Assembly (NCBI GenBank): GCA_022579005.1
Contig: MU401505.1
Span: 62,001-126,000, forward strand
Source of the DNA: Poronia punctata
Taxonomy: Eukaryota; Ascomycota; Sordariomycetes; Xylariales; Xylariaceae
DNA: 64,000 nucleotides
Direction of reading: 5' to 3'
This document shows positions 50,815 through 60,737 of this stretch, in pieces (positions within the stretch are counted from its first letter, which is position 1; the number at the start of each line of letters is the position of its first letter). The notes under the pieces are model-generated. The model ran no database searches and had not been told where the DNA came from. It was given only the letters and a program-made list of their open reading frames with translations. The position numbers were made by a program, and so were the translations under genes.

Positions 50815-50974
50815 GCCGTGCTGCTGATGGTGGGGTGTTGGCATTGCTGACGATATTATACGTATATGCACGGATCGGCCCTTGCCCCTGCCCCTGCCCT
50901 TGCCCTGTACCCGGAACCGGACGACGCCGTATAACGTGGCGGGAGAAGAGCCTTCTTGATATCACCCCCTGCAT
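49145..50974 (-). CDS. GLY1: Low-specificity L-threonine aldolase with long N-terminal extension
   Basis: PLP enzyme that cleaves threonine/allo-threonine to glycine and acetaldehyde. There are four exons: 50974..50623, 50411..50153, 50034..49355 and 49278..49145, giving 474 residues. The joins rebuild FDFRSDTMTTP, YEAGGVASLSG and ANRLITHYQ. The catalytic domain starts near residue 112 (AFDFRSDTMTTPT). LSGTMGNQVALRA, LENTLGGMV, HCDGARLWEA (278-287) and FSKGLGAPIGS, with the PLP lysine at Lys311, are diagnostic. Yeast Gly1 starts near the catalytic domain. Here about 100 extra residues precede it: an Arg-rich, Asp/Glu-free stretch (MQGVISRRLFSRHVIRRRP) that looks like a mitochondrial presequence, a QG repeat, and 13 glutamines. 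An internal Met87 (MENNGNGNGN) could start a cytosolic form. Confidence 0.92.
50777..50815 (-). repeat. (CAA)13 trinucleotide repeat encoding polyglutamine
   Basis: Thirteen uninterrupted TTG units on the + strand give 13 CAA codons in the N-terminal extension of threonine aldolase (residues about 54-66). An uninterrupted run suggests recent slippage and length polymorphism. Confidence 0.95.
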
Positions 50975-51834
50975 TTCTTAGTATTCTCTATTTTCATATA
51001 TAAAAACATATACACATACACACAAACGAGTCAAAGTCACGACGACGGACGACTAAAGTAAGTGGCTTGGCTTGGTAAGGTAAAAGGTAAAGTTGAGATG
51101 GGATGGGATTATTTACTTACAGGGGGTTTACTTGCCCGCCTAGACTACATGTGGGTAAATCCTGGAGTACCTCACCGGGACTTGACAACACCGCGCCTCG
51201 ATCTCAGTTAAAGGTTAGATGCTTTCAAACCTCGACCTATTCGAAGTTCAAAAGCAGTAAAAATTCAAATTCCTATCCATAGTCATGTATGCGACCGAAT
51301 ATCTACAAATAGAATCAAGGTTAAAACTAGGTAAGTCTCAAGTCCCTGCAGTAAATCCATTTAAGTTAAACTAGGTAGGTTACGTACCTACATTACCTGA
51401 GGTCGGTCTTGAGGAAACACAATATTTTTACGTACAGGAAAGTAGGTTAGTCAGTTACAAGCAGTATTTATTGCATTATACAGAACAAGCTTAAGATCCC
51501 CTGGCTGGTTGATGATCAAGAGAGCCTATATTGTGGCTTGTGCTGACTGGCACCAGTTAATAATAAGCACTGATTCTTCCTTTATCAGCGAGCAAGATCA
51601 GAATGCGACCCACTGCTGTAGACTAGTCTAGGTAGGCTTGGCCACCCCTGAAACAACACGATAGGTTAGTTGCCAAGTCTTATTATTCTCAGTTCCTTTT
51701 TGTTGTGTTTGAACTTCCTGAAATTGGATAATCACGGCCCCCTGGCGCTTCACTTGTATCCCTCTAACTTACGAGTACTTGAGGCTCACGTTATACATAT
51801 ATAAATGTTGCGCAGATAAGAGAAGGGGCGAAAA
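50975..51834. other. Divergent promoter region GLY1 / GT17 gene
   Basis: 860 bases without a gene. ACATATATAAA at about 51794-51804 is a possible TATA element close to the GT17 start. TACGTACCTACATTACC lies near 51383. Confidence 0.5.
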
Positions 51835-52926
51835 ATGGCACAATTCATGCGCCGGAGATACACCCGCTTGACATTTATCTTCGCCCTCATCCTGCTCTTC
51901 CTATTATGGCTGAATCCAAACTGGACTGATAACTCGGTCCACCATGTCATTCGTTTCGACGCCAGTGATGCCGACTTGGAGAACCCGGCCGTGTCCCAAA
52001 GTATATGCCGTCAGCACGGATGGAAGCCCGTCAGGAATCCTGCCGACAGGAAAGTTTACGACCTGATCATGGTCAACACCGAGCTAGACTGGCTCGAGAT
52101 TCGCCTGAACGGCAGCTACAACTATGTCGACTATTTCGTCATTGTCGAGTCTAGCAAGACTTTCACAAACCTTGACAAACCGTTATTTATTCACGATAAC
52201 ATGGATCGCTTTGCCGCTTATCGGGACAAGATCATCTACCACAAGCTTGAGATCCCAGACGGCTTTCATTCCGACCGCGAGAACCCGGCCTGGGCGTGGG
52301 AGGATCTCCAGAGGGACGCCATGTATGATCAAGTATTCCCGCGCTTGACAGGCCCTCAGGCTCCGGTCAACGGCGATGTCATCATCGTAGCCGATGTCGA
52401 CGAGCTGTTGCGGCCTGAGACCTTGGTCGTCCTCAAGGCATGCGACTTCCCTCGCCGGCTCACCCTAAGGAGCCATTTCTACTACTATAGCTTCCAGTTC
52501 CTTCACAAAGGCACACAGTGGGCTCACCCACAGGCGACCTATTATCAGGGCTGGAGGACAATATTGCCTACGAACCTGCGCAATTCGGATGGCGGCCTAC
52601 AGCCGCTCATCCACCTGGAAAAGGGCAACCTGTGGAGTGCCGGTTGGCACTGCTCCTCGTGCTTTTCTACTATAGATGAGCTCTTGACCAAGATGGCGTC
52701 CTTTTCCCACACGTGGATGAATCATGAAGCGTATCGCGACCGCGACCGCATTGCAGATCGAGTGCGGAACGGCAAAGATCTCTGGGATCGCGACGGCCAG
52801 CACTACGACCGAGTAGACGACAACAAGGATGTACCAGAACTCCTGTTGAAAGAACCCGAGAGGTTCCAGTATATGATCAACCGCGACGGCCCGACAGCTG
52901 GATTCCAAGACTATAATGCGTCATGA
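51835..52926 (+). CDS. Type II membrane glycosyltransferase, GT17-like
   Basis: Single-exon gene of 363 residues. A short basic cytosolic tail (MAQFMRRRYTR) precedes one membrane anchor (about 12-27, LTFIFALILLFLLWL), giving a type II Golgi topology. The luminal domain shows the GT17 pattern: VYDLIMVNTELDWLEIRL, then YVDYFVIVESSKTFT, then HDRENPAWAWEDLQRDAM-like spacing (SDRENPAWAWE), then DVIIVADVDELLRP with a DVD metal/nucleotide-sugar motif at 187-189. WHCSSCF and FSHTWMNHEAYRD lie near the C-terminus. Animal GT17 (MGAT3) adds bisecting GlcNAc; fungal members are of uncertain specificity, so only the fold class is claimed. An alternative in-frame start is at Met5. Confidence 0.88.
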   Translation: MAQFMRRRYTRLTFIFALILLFLLWLNPNWTDNSVHHVIRFDASDADLENPAVSQSICRQHGWKPVRNPADRKVYDLIMVNTELDWLEIRLNGSYNYVDYFVIVESSKTFTNLDKPLFIHDNMDRFAAYRDKIIYHKLEIPDGFHSDRENPAWAWEDLQRDAMYDQVFPRLTGPQAPVNGDVIIVADVDELLRPETLVVLKACDFPRRLTLRSHFYYYSFQFLHKGTQWAHPQATYYQGWRTILPTNLRNSDGGLQPLIHLEKGNLWSAGWHCSSCFSTIDELLTKMASFSHTWMNHEAYRDRDRIADRVRNGKDLWDRDGQHYDRVDDNKDVPELLLKEPERFQYMINRDGPTAGFQDYNAS

Positions 52927-54377
52927 GCTAGGTTGCTGGTGCTGAGCAACCCCGAGAAGCCTTTTATCTTTTGTTCGCCGTCGTGACGTACAGCAGGTGG
53001 CCTTTTCACAAAAATCCCCCCTGCCCTTTAGCGCCCAAGCCGATTCACGGCTACTGTATTCTTAAATCTATATAATTATCTCTTCGACTAGTTAGGGCAC
53101 GTGGTTTGGTGGCACGCATTACGTATTTTTCCCGCATGATAGAGTTGCAAGCACTAATGTACATGCTGCAAAGCGGGAATCGGTCGGTCCGGGTTTTCGG
53201 GGCGCTTTAAAACGTCGAGCAGCATTTGGAAGGAAGGATACCCCTAAACGCATAGAGTTATACGCAAGCGCCCGAATCCATGTGTACAACAAAACTTGAA
53301 TATGAGATTGGCCTTCTTAAAGTTTGAGCGGCTTGAGAACTTTTTGCTTCTTACCGTCCCGGTATACATGAACTATATGATGAGGAAAACGTTGATGTCA
53401 GGTTATCCATTGACCCATGCGTATAACGGAGTACTCTTGGACACGATATCCTTGATTCAGCTCGAATCCCGGGGCCGACCTTCTAATACACGATTCGAGA
53501 AATCATTCGAAAAGTTACCTAGTAGCCGTACTTTGAGATAGTAGGCGTTATCTGCCTCTTGGATCTACTCCGTTATTGGCCTTGTTGTCTACGGTAGACG
53601 TAGCCAGGTCCCTACTTGTAGGTTGAGGAAGGCGTCGCTCGAGCCGCTCTGTGCCTTGACTTGCTACTTCTGGGAAGAGAGAAGAAATACGGGGCACTTC
53701 ATCGATCTAGAAAGCTTGTATATATTCGCATAAAAACAAAGTGTTTAAGGGGGACCACCTGCACCACGTTCATGCTGAAATCACAGTACCCAGATCCCTA
53801 CGAGGCGAAAGGAAATGCGTATAAAATTTGTACGTGTATACCCATTTGTCGTCTAGGTTCAGGGCGCCCCTGCCTTCAGTGGACATGTTATCTTCAGTAG
53901 GTGGCTACTGCCCGTATGAGTAACAGAATTGTATGAACGTGCCTTCTCCGAGCCATGAACTAAGCTCTACAAAATACCTACCTTTTTGATGCGACCTCCT
54001 CGCTCCTAGTTGGTTAGGGTAGCAGATATACGGTAGGGCTAGAGGCAGGAGGTAAGCGAAATTTGGCTTTTTTCTGCCCCCCTCCAGCTACCTACCTGTT
54101 CCCGTGAATCCCGTCTCTCTCACCTAAAATTCCCAGCCGTCTCAACTATTGGTGTAGCCTTGTCCGACGTCGAGCTCTTTCAGAGTTGTTTGTTCATTCC
54201 TTCTTTTCCGGATACTGTGCCCTTCTTTATATAATCTCGTGTCCCACAGAAGCCACGAAGCACAGAGGTTGCCTACTTCACAGCAAAACCTACGCAACAG
54301 CTTATTAGACCTATTCGACAAGGCTCAAATACAAATTCGAAGAACACCTGTCAAGAACCCGTGACCTGTCCAGCTTA
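52927..54377. other. Intergenic upstream of the cyanovirin-like gene
   Basis: 1.45 kb with no supportable coding region. Frames near 53296-53541 and 53661-53900 are short with no family resemblance. The final 200 bases are C/T-rich with a TATA-like box. Confidence 0.55.
54228..54234 (+). promoter_or_regulatory. TATA-like element of the cyanovirin-like gene
   Basis: TATATAA lies about 144 bases upstream of the start codon and is followed by a CT- and A-rich leader. A clear TATA box suits a condition-regulated secreted-protein gene. The placement is plausible but unproven. Confidence 0.45.
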
Positions 54378-55018
54378 ATGAAGTTTACCATCTCCGCCGC
54401 GCTTGTAGCGCTGGCGGTCAGCTCTTGTGCTCGCGCCCAGGGCTTTATCTCAAACTGCACATGGCAGACAGCTATGCTAGTTGATAGTTATCTCGGCGCA
54501 TACTGCAACAATAACAACTGGCAGATATACAGCTATGACTGGACCTGGTAAGATTTCAATGACAGTCGCCAATGTCTAGGGATGGCGCCTTACATACATT
54601 TACCCTAGAGTGATAGGCTTACACCACTTTCTGCTATAGGTTCGACATCTCGAACTGTCTCATGAACAGCGGCGGGAAGCTTGCTGCACACGAGAGGTCA
54701 GTCGAGCATGAGTCTATCGTACGAGTCTGTACATCTACTAATTCGTAGCAGCGGCAACTACTGGCGCTCTTGCAAAGGTTGCACTATTCATCCTAGCCCT
54801 GTTGATTTCATCCTCAAGTGCACGTGCTTGTCTTCCCCTCCGGCGATAACGACGGCAATATTTGATCTCAGTAAGTCATACAATGGGATCCAAACGAAAG
54901 GACTCGGAGACGTAGCTATCTAACCTGTTCGCTACCAGACACGATCATCTGGAACCATGACGGCTTCTTAGGATGCTTCGAGCGTTTCGGTACCCGGACC
55001 GAAAGAGCCCCTTTTTAA
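54378..55018 (+). CDS. Small secreted cyanovirin-N homology (CVNH) protein
   Basis: Predicted secreted carbohydrate-binding protein of 142 residues. It is split over four short exons, 54378..54547, 54640..54696, 54749..54870 and 54939..55018, so it is not visible as one open frame. Residues 1-21 are a signal peptide (MKFTISAALVALAVSSCARAQ). The mature part follows the CVNH pattern: GFISNCTWQ, then FDISNCLMNSGGKLA (the family's L-C-I-x-N-x-x-G-x-L), SCKGCTI, FILKCTC, TTAIFDLN, then IIWNHDGFLGCF. The paired repeats of N-x-x-G-x-L and the cysteines agree with one CVNH domain. Three introns in 0.64 kb is dense. Sugar specificity cannot be predicted. It may act in the cell wall or in interactions. 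Confidence in the family is good; exon 2 and exon 3 borders are the least certain. Confidence 0.82.
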
Positions 55019-56373
55019 TCGTGGCAATCACAAAGGGGGCTCAAGCACGGGGATAATGGATAAGATGCTTCAATATGATCTCATGTCGCTATATTTGATT
55101 ACATGGACGCCTGAATAGGGTCACTACGATTTTGCCAATGTATTACATAGCTTCCATTTGTTCACTTGCTATAGGAGGATATATCAGCAATCCACGGATA
55201 ACGGGAGATTGAATTTGTACAGATCAATGCATATTCTATATGCTCTCTAACCATTTTACTGTCAGCATAGTGAGCGTACCAGTTTCGAGCTGTCCTCTTG
55301 GGTTTGGCGCCAAATGATCCTGGGATTTTGGGAACCCCTGAGTTGCTCTTCACCGACGGAAGACGCTCATATTTATATGTCCTAAAAGGATATTTACTGT
55401 CCTAGTCGATTATCTTCAACTCGGTTACCATGTCCTGCAAGTCAACCAGACATTGCCGGAGCATACAACCAAGTATAGGTGCCTGCTAGGTAGCAGCTAT
55501 GGGATAGGGGGCCCGAGGCCTTCGGTACAGGCCGTCTGCCACATGTAACGTATCTATTACAACCTACCTCCTAAGTCCTGGCTACCTCTACCAGTAGTAC
55601 TTTAAAGAGAAAACCTGGGGATAAAACAGTGTTCCTGGAATGGAGAGGATGGCATAATCGTAAATTGAGATACTGTCCCTTGGTTGGGATAAAGGTAAAC
55701 TTGAGGTGACATAGGTGGTTGAAGATAGAATTAGTCCCCTATAAAGACAAATATGGATAAAAAACCCTAGATAGCGACCATTGTCTGGCTTGCCGGTATG
55801 GTATAGAAAATATCAGTTTTTAAATCACAAATCCACCCCCCCCTTTTGATGTACAGAAGGTTGCAAGTATCATATATGTAACATGTTAAAAAAATCCCAC
55901 CTAGCATGTAAAGAAAAGAACAAAGAGTACCTCGGTCAGATAATTTGGTCAGCTCAAATATCCAAGCCTACCTACATTGTCTATTATCTAGACCATAACT
56001 GTTTCAAACGTTCTATACCATTTGACCTCAAGGTCGACTCTCTCAATACAGGAGAAGGTTTCAATTTACACCTACAAACAACTGGATCTTTAAAGCAAAA
56101 AGTGCCGATGTAGGTTCACCTACACAGGAAACTACGAACATCTACGGTTAGTGCGGGGCAGATAGCTTGGAGGTGCAAGGTATCGATATCCCTGTGCTAC
56201 TGCTACGTCCCTCTGTCAACGTACTTACCCAAGTAATTTACACATAACATACCCTATGTGCCCTATGAAATAACAAGACAATTTCCAATTCACGATACCT
56301 AATCTTTCATTTCCGCTCTTATATCTATCCAGATATTTACTCGTAGAGTCCGAGCATAATCCGACAGACAAAA
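55019..56373. other. Intergenic upstream of prefoldin 5
   Basis: No supportable gene in 1.35 kb. It contains a run of nine C at about 55838-55846 and TACCTACCTCC near 55564. Frame 55883..56113 has no recognisable features. Confidence 0.55.
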
Positions 56374-57199
56374 ATGGCTTCAGGAGGCGGTGAAACAGGT
56401 AACCAACCCCAACCCGAACCCGAACCCCCAACCGCACGCGCCCGAGAACCTACCTTACCTTACCTTACCTTACCTTACCTTAATCTAACAAAACGCCTCC
56501 CCTATATAATATAGTAAACCTCGACACCCTGAGCGCGCAACAGCTCACGCAAGTCAAGAACCAGCTCGACCAAGAGCTCGAACACCTTACCTCGTCGTTT
56601 GCCCAGTTACAAGCCGCACAAGCCAAGTTCCGAGATTGTCTACGGTGCGTCCAGGGCGGTAAATCCCCCGCGCTCCAAGGTACGCACACATACACACACA
56701 CACACACACACACCCTGCTCTCTTTCTCAGGCATAAAAAGGAGCGCCTTGTCTGACATAGAATGATATCAAACTACTACGGAACAGAAAACAAACAAATT
56801 CTCGTGCCGCTTACAAACTCTCTATACGTGTCTGGAAAATTGGCGAGCGCATCACACGTCATTGTAGATGTTGGCACAGGGTTCTATGTGGAAAAGGTAA
56901 TGCTACCATCCTCCAGTGGATTGAAGTCCCCCCTTTCCTACTTTCTAGCAAAGAACACGTTGCTTACATACTACCAACGCAGACTATCAAATCCGCTGCC
57001 GAGTTCTATGAGAACAAAATGACCGAAGTGGGAGGGAACATTAAGGAGTTGGAGGTTATTGTACAGGGCAAGACAAACAACCTCCGGGTGATCGAACAAG
57101 GTAATGGACTGCTGGTATCCCATATGCCCAGGTTCAGCACGCTGACTCGCTTTTGTCACTACAGTTCTAAGACAGAAAATGGCATCCAATCCCCAGTAA
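56374..57199 (+). CDS. GIM5: Prefoldin subunit 5
   Basis: Alpha-type subunit of the hexameric prefoldin chaperone that delivers actin and tubulin to the CCT chaperonin. There are five exons: 56374..56398, 56515..56679, 56787..56896, 56983..57100 and 57165..57199, giving 150 residues, with every join in phase. N-terminal helix: LDTLSAQQLTQVKNQLDQEL. The hairpin strands are ILVPLTNSLYVSGKL and HVIVDVGTGFYVEKT, diagnostic for prefoldin alpha subunits. The C-terminal helix is KSAAEFYENKMTEVGGNIKE, then QGKTNNLRVIEQVLRQKM. The first exon has only 25 bases. Introns 1 and 2 carry a pentanucleotide and a dinucleotide repeat respectively. The gene is convergent with an uncharacterised gene. Confidence 0.93.
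56451..56480. repeat. (TACCT)6 pentanucleotide repeat in prefoldin 5 intron 1
   Basis: Six exact TACCT units lie between the donor at 56399 and the acceptor at 56514. Just before it is a CCCAAC/CCCGAA-like run. The repeat is another form of the TACCT signal common in this window. Confidence 0.95.
56685..56713. repeat. (AC)n microsatellite in prefoldin 5 intron 2
   Basis: An AC/CA run of about 29 bases, with one interruption (CACATACA), starts directly after the GTACGC donor of intron 2. Confidence 0.9.
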
Positions 57200-57577
57200 A
57201 CCGCTCGAAGCATGAAAGATGCATTGCCCATTTGCAGATGTGACGACTACCTTGATGCCCGCTTATTCTCCAGGAGACACTTTGCAACTAATGTAGGCGA
57301 TAACTAACATGTGTGATTATAAGACCAGCCATCATATGCTCGCTGTCTGACCCCTTTCTTTTCAGGAGAGACCCTTGCAACTGTGGCTGGTTCAACATTT
57401 GCCGGTTCCGAGACCGCTTTATTTCCGACTGAAGACGGCTTGGTTCGCTATATCCTTTGCCACTCATCGCAGAGTCAACGCCAGCCTGCTGAAGGGGAGG
57501 GAAAACGGTAATGTACCCCTAGCTTCGTCTTCCCGGCTGTATACTGTCGGTATCATTCGGTTCGCGAACACATGAAT
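57200..57577. other. Intergenic, convergent 3' ends
   Basis: Short stretch between prefoldin 5 and the minus-strand four-exon gene. The + frame 57375..57575 has no family match and is not annotated. Confidence 0.5.
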
Positions 57578-59441
57578 CTAATCCTGAACACGGCTAGCAT
57601 CGTCAAAGAAATTTCGGATGTCTCGCATTGTGTCGACCAACACCTGCACTCTGCGAACCCCTGCGCTGGCTGAGTTACCTGCCTCGCCAACAAGAAGGCC
57701 CCGCAGGTCATCGTGCCAGAATTTCCCGACGGTCTCACCAGCCTGCTTGACCTTGCTATTGTTGTCCCAACCCCCGCCGTACATGGTCAGCTCGAAGTCT
57801 ATGTCCGACGGAGGATCCCGGCTCATTTTGGTGATCCCTCTCCACTGTCGGTTGATGGTGAACTCAACCATGTACCCTGATGCCTTCCATTTATATCTGT
57901 AGATGCTCTTCATAGTCACCGACTTGAGCCTGCCTTGTAGTGTATTGTACCCTTCAGGGGTCAGGGCCACTATGGGATACGAATGAAGATCATTGGGGAG
58001 GCCTTTCATTTCACACGTTGCTCCATCCAAGCCTCGCTGTACTAGCGGCCGTTCTGGTAGCGGGCTTCTTTCGCTGCCGGACATGGCAGTTATCTTCCAG
58101 TCAAGCTCTCTGTTGGGCACCATCTTGTCAGACTTAATCAAACATACGCATATGGACAACATCACTTACCTGCCGACAGCCATGCTGACGATCTCAAATC
58201 TCGGCGGTTGCAAAGTTGACGAAACCCGCTTAACAGGCATTAGCTTATACCCCGGAGGGCCACGTACGACTTTGCTGCCTCTCTCCTGGATATTTATATT
58301 TGCCTCATAATGCGAGTCATCATCGGAAGCCTCGAATATGTAAATAGGCACGACTTGAGCTGCCGTCGGTGTTTGGTTATTAGTAGGGCCCAAGGAAGTA
58401 TCCGCCGCCTGAATGAGCTTCATGACTGTTTCGATGCCTAGTCGATCCGCGTTTCCGACTCCGCCTAGTCTAAACAACATGAGTGTCAGTTTAAGTCAAA
58501 GTTTCCGACTTCGGTAGACTTACCGAGTGTCAAACCGACCCGTCGCTCGCGGGTGCCTCACCATCTCCTCAAACTCTCTCAACGTGAAATTGCCGGGCTT
58601 ATAGTTCTGGAGGCGATAATGCCCCAGAGTTGCTCGCAAAATTATGGACGAGTTGAGCGTGGAAATTTCCCGGAGCGCCGTGTATATGGCTTCGGATATC
58701 TCACAATTGTATCGATCCAACGGACGATCTGCAGTCGAGTTCATTTCTTCGGGGCCAGCTTGCAGACGATGGCAAACGCAACCAGTAGCAGGATCTTTTC
58801 CAACGATAATCTGGAAACCGTTGATGCGATTTGCCGGCGGCTCGACGAAGAGGCTCTTAGTCTCGGATGAAGAAGGCGAAATATAGCTTGCAGCGCGGTG
58901 CTGTGCGGTCCGGACCAACCTCATTGCATCTTCTTCGGTCGGGGCATCTACGACAATGCATGGTACCGTCTCGTCGAAGTGGATGTTGGCATCCTGGTTA
59001 CTATCCCTCAGGTCTTCGTAGACAGCTTTTACAACGCCCTCCACATCTTCAGGTCGGCCGCAAACGATAAAGCTAATCTTTCGCCTCAAAAGGTTAGCTA
59101 GCTCCCCGAAATATTGGCGTACCATGCCGTACCGTGGCTCTTGGGCTGTCAGACGGAGTATTCCCGTTCCCGCACGTCATGTTGCGCCTCCTCATGACAT
59201 TTTGGCGGATCTCTTCCAGTGGCGACATTGTGTACTCCACCGGCGCAGGCTTCCCCAGGTCGCCGACGACTGCCCTTTCTTGGCTCGACTCCATCGTGCT
59301 AGTCTCCTCTTCACTCTCGTCGCTATCGGTATAGATGGTCTCGAAGTCTGAGCTGTTACGATCCGATTCCTGGGTGTTATTGTCAAGAACGGGATCATTC
59401 AACCCGACTGTGTCAGTGGTATCAGTACCTGAGTACGCCAT
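57578..59441 (-). CDS. Uncharacterised fungal protein (possibly DUF7905-like), first intron uncertain
   Basis: Proposed exons are 59441..59199, 59137..58524, 58469..58170 and 58109..57578, giving 562 residues. The last three junctions are well supported: FDTR|LGGVGNADRLG, VG|RELDWKITAM, each in phase. The first junction needs an intron of length 1 mod 3. The only fits are a weak GTCATG donor with AGAG acceptor (61 bases) or GTGGAG with the same acceptor. Residues 1-80 are acidic. Then come FGELANLLRRKISFIVCG (reminiscent of a KH-type nucleic-acid binding unit) and PCIVVDAPTEEDAMRLVRTAQHRA. Then PPANRINGFQIIVGKD follows. A mixed alpha/beta C-terminus ends FFDDASRVQD. I recall similar fungal proteins under DUF7905, but cannot confirm. 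No function is assigned. It is divergent from ORC1. Confidence 0.68.
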
Positions 59442-60737
59442 GATGGGCAGATTAGGGGTGTCGATAGAATACGACAGAAGCTGACAGGGAATGGGGTGTA
59501 ACAGAGAAAAATGACTGACAGGTTATTGAGCCGTCTGGGAAAGAGAAATTCCTGAGGTTACGGTGCAAGTCAGGGAGTGTCAACACGTGACTCTGAGTTG
59601 GTTAGTACTGGTGTGAAGCAGGAGCGTTGCAGAGTACAACTAATAAATATATAAGTGTGCCTGCATTTAGAAGCCCTTACACCTTAGTAGCACGTGCCTA
59701 CATACATGTACCTACCTGCCCACCTCTCTTCAAAGGAAGTACAGGTGTTGCCTGGTTGGTTCTCGGCACAGTTTTCATGCTGTGACATCAGAAGCGTAAA
59801 GAGTTGAACTAGATAAGTAGACCAAACAGAGCACTTAAATGTTCGATGCCATATACCGCGTTACCTATATTCCCATACAAGACCACTTATGATATCGATA
59901 CAAGTTATTTAACTTACTCACCAGGTACCTGTTCTCATGTAGTCTATATTATCTACATACTTTCAGCACCTGCTTTGACTGCTGGAATAATATCCATTGC
60001 ATGATACACTTTGAGTAGGGGCATGATTGGCTGCCAGGCCAGCACTGCTTTATAATCAAGAGTGCCTGCTTGTCAGTACTTTATACCTTTTAGCTTTTGT
60101 CTAAGAACTGCAAAACCAAAGGATACCTTAGGTAGGTACTTTACTTAGTATAACTAAAAGTGCAGAATATCTGCGATAATCTCTAATAAGATAGTAAGGT
60201 AAGTGGCAACCACAAATTACAAATCGAGATTCCACCAAAGTGAGCTACCTACAACTACAATCTACAATGTTTAGGTTGTAGTACAAACATTGAAATGCTT
60301 CCATATTTACACATTACATGATTAGTCAGTTAGACCAATTATGCTCCTATTGCCAAAGTCTCCTTAAAACAATTTATGTCGCCAAAATTCAAGGAGGTAA
60401 GTCGAAGTAACTGCGTCCCGGTAGTAATGGGTTGTAGTAAGGTAATCTATGAGATAGGTCACATGATTTCGCGTTTGGCAGATCCGCTTGCACACGCCAA
60501 ACGCGTCTTACTTTCAACTACCTACTCGTAATTGTCTCCACTATTAGGGCAGTAAGTACCACTCGTACATCTCTGGCCTACGAGTTGGTTACCATCTATT
60601 TGTAGATACCTACCAAAAGACGTCACTAATTATCATGCGCCAGGTAGTAGTACATTGCATCATCTCGATAACCCAAGGACGATACGAGACCATATCGCAA
60701 AAGATCACCGCCGAAAAAGCCGCCGTTGCCTGCCGAT
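59442..60737. other. Divergent intergenic region, uncharacterised gene / ORC1
   Basis: 1.3 kb of A/T-rich sequence with many TAGGTA and TACCTAC words (for example 59705, 60132, 60246, 60518). It contains the ORC1-proximal inverted repeat at 60470..60505. No gene or RNA is recognised. Confidence 0.6.
60470..60505. promoter_or_regulatory. Perfect inverted repeat with MCB/E2F-like boxes upstream of ORC1
   Basis: CGCGTTTGGC (60470..60479) and GCCAAACGCG (60496..60505) are exact reverse complements separated by 16 bases. The right arm runs into ACGCGT (60501..60506), the MluI cell-cycle box bound by Mbp1/Swi6 (MBF) in yeasts. The left arm is preceded by TT, giving TTCGCG. The element lies 232-268 bases upstream of the ORC1 start, in the right place to drive G1/S expression. 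Binding is inferred. Confidence 0.65.
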
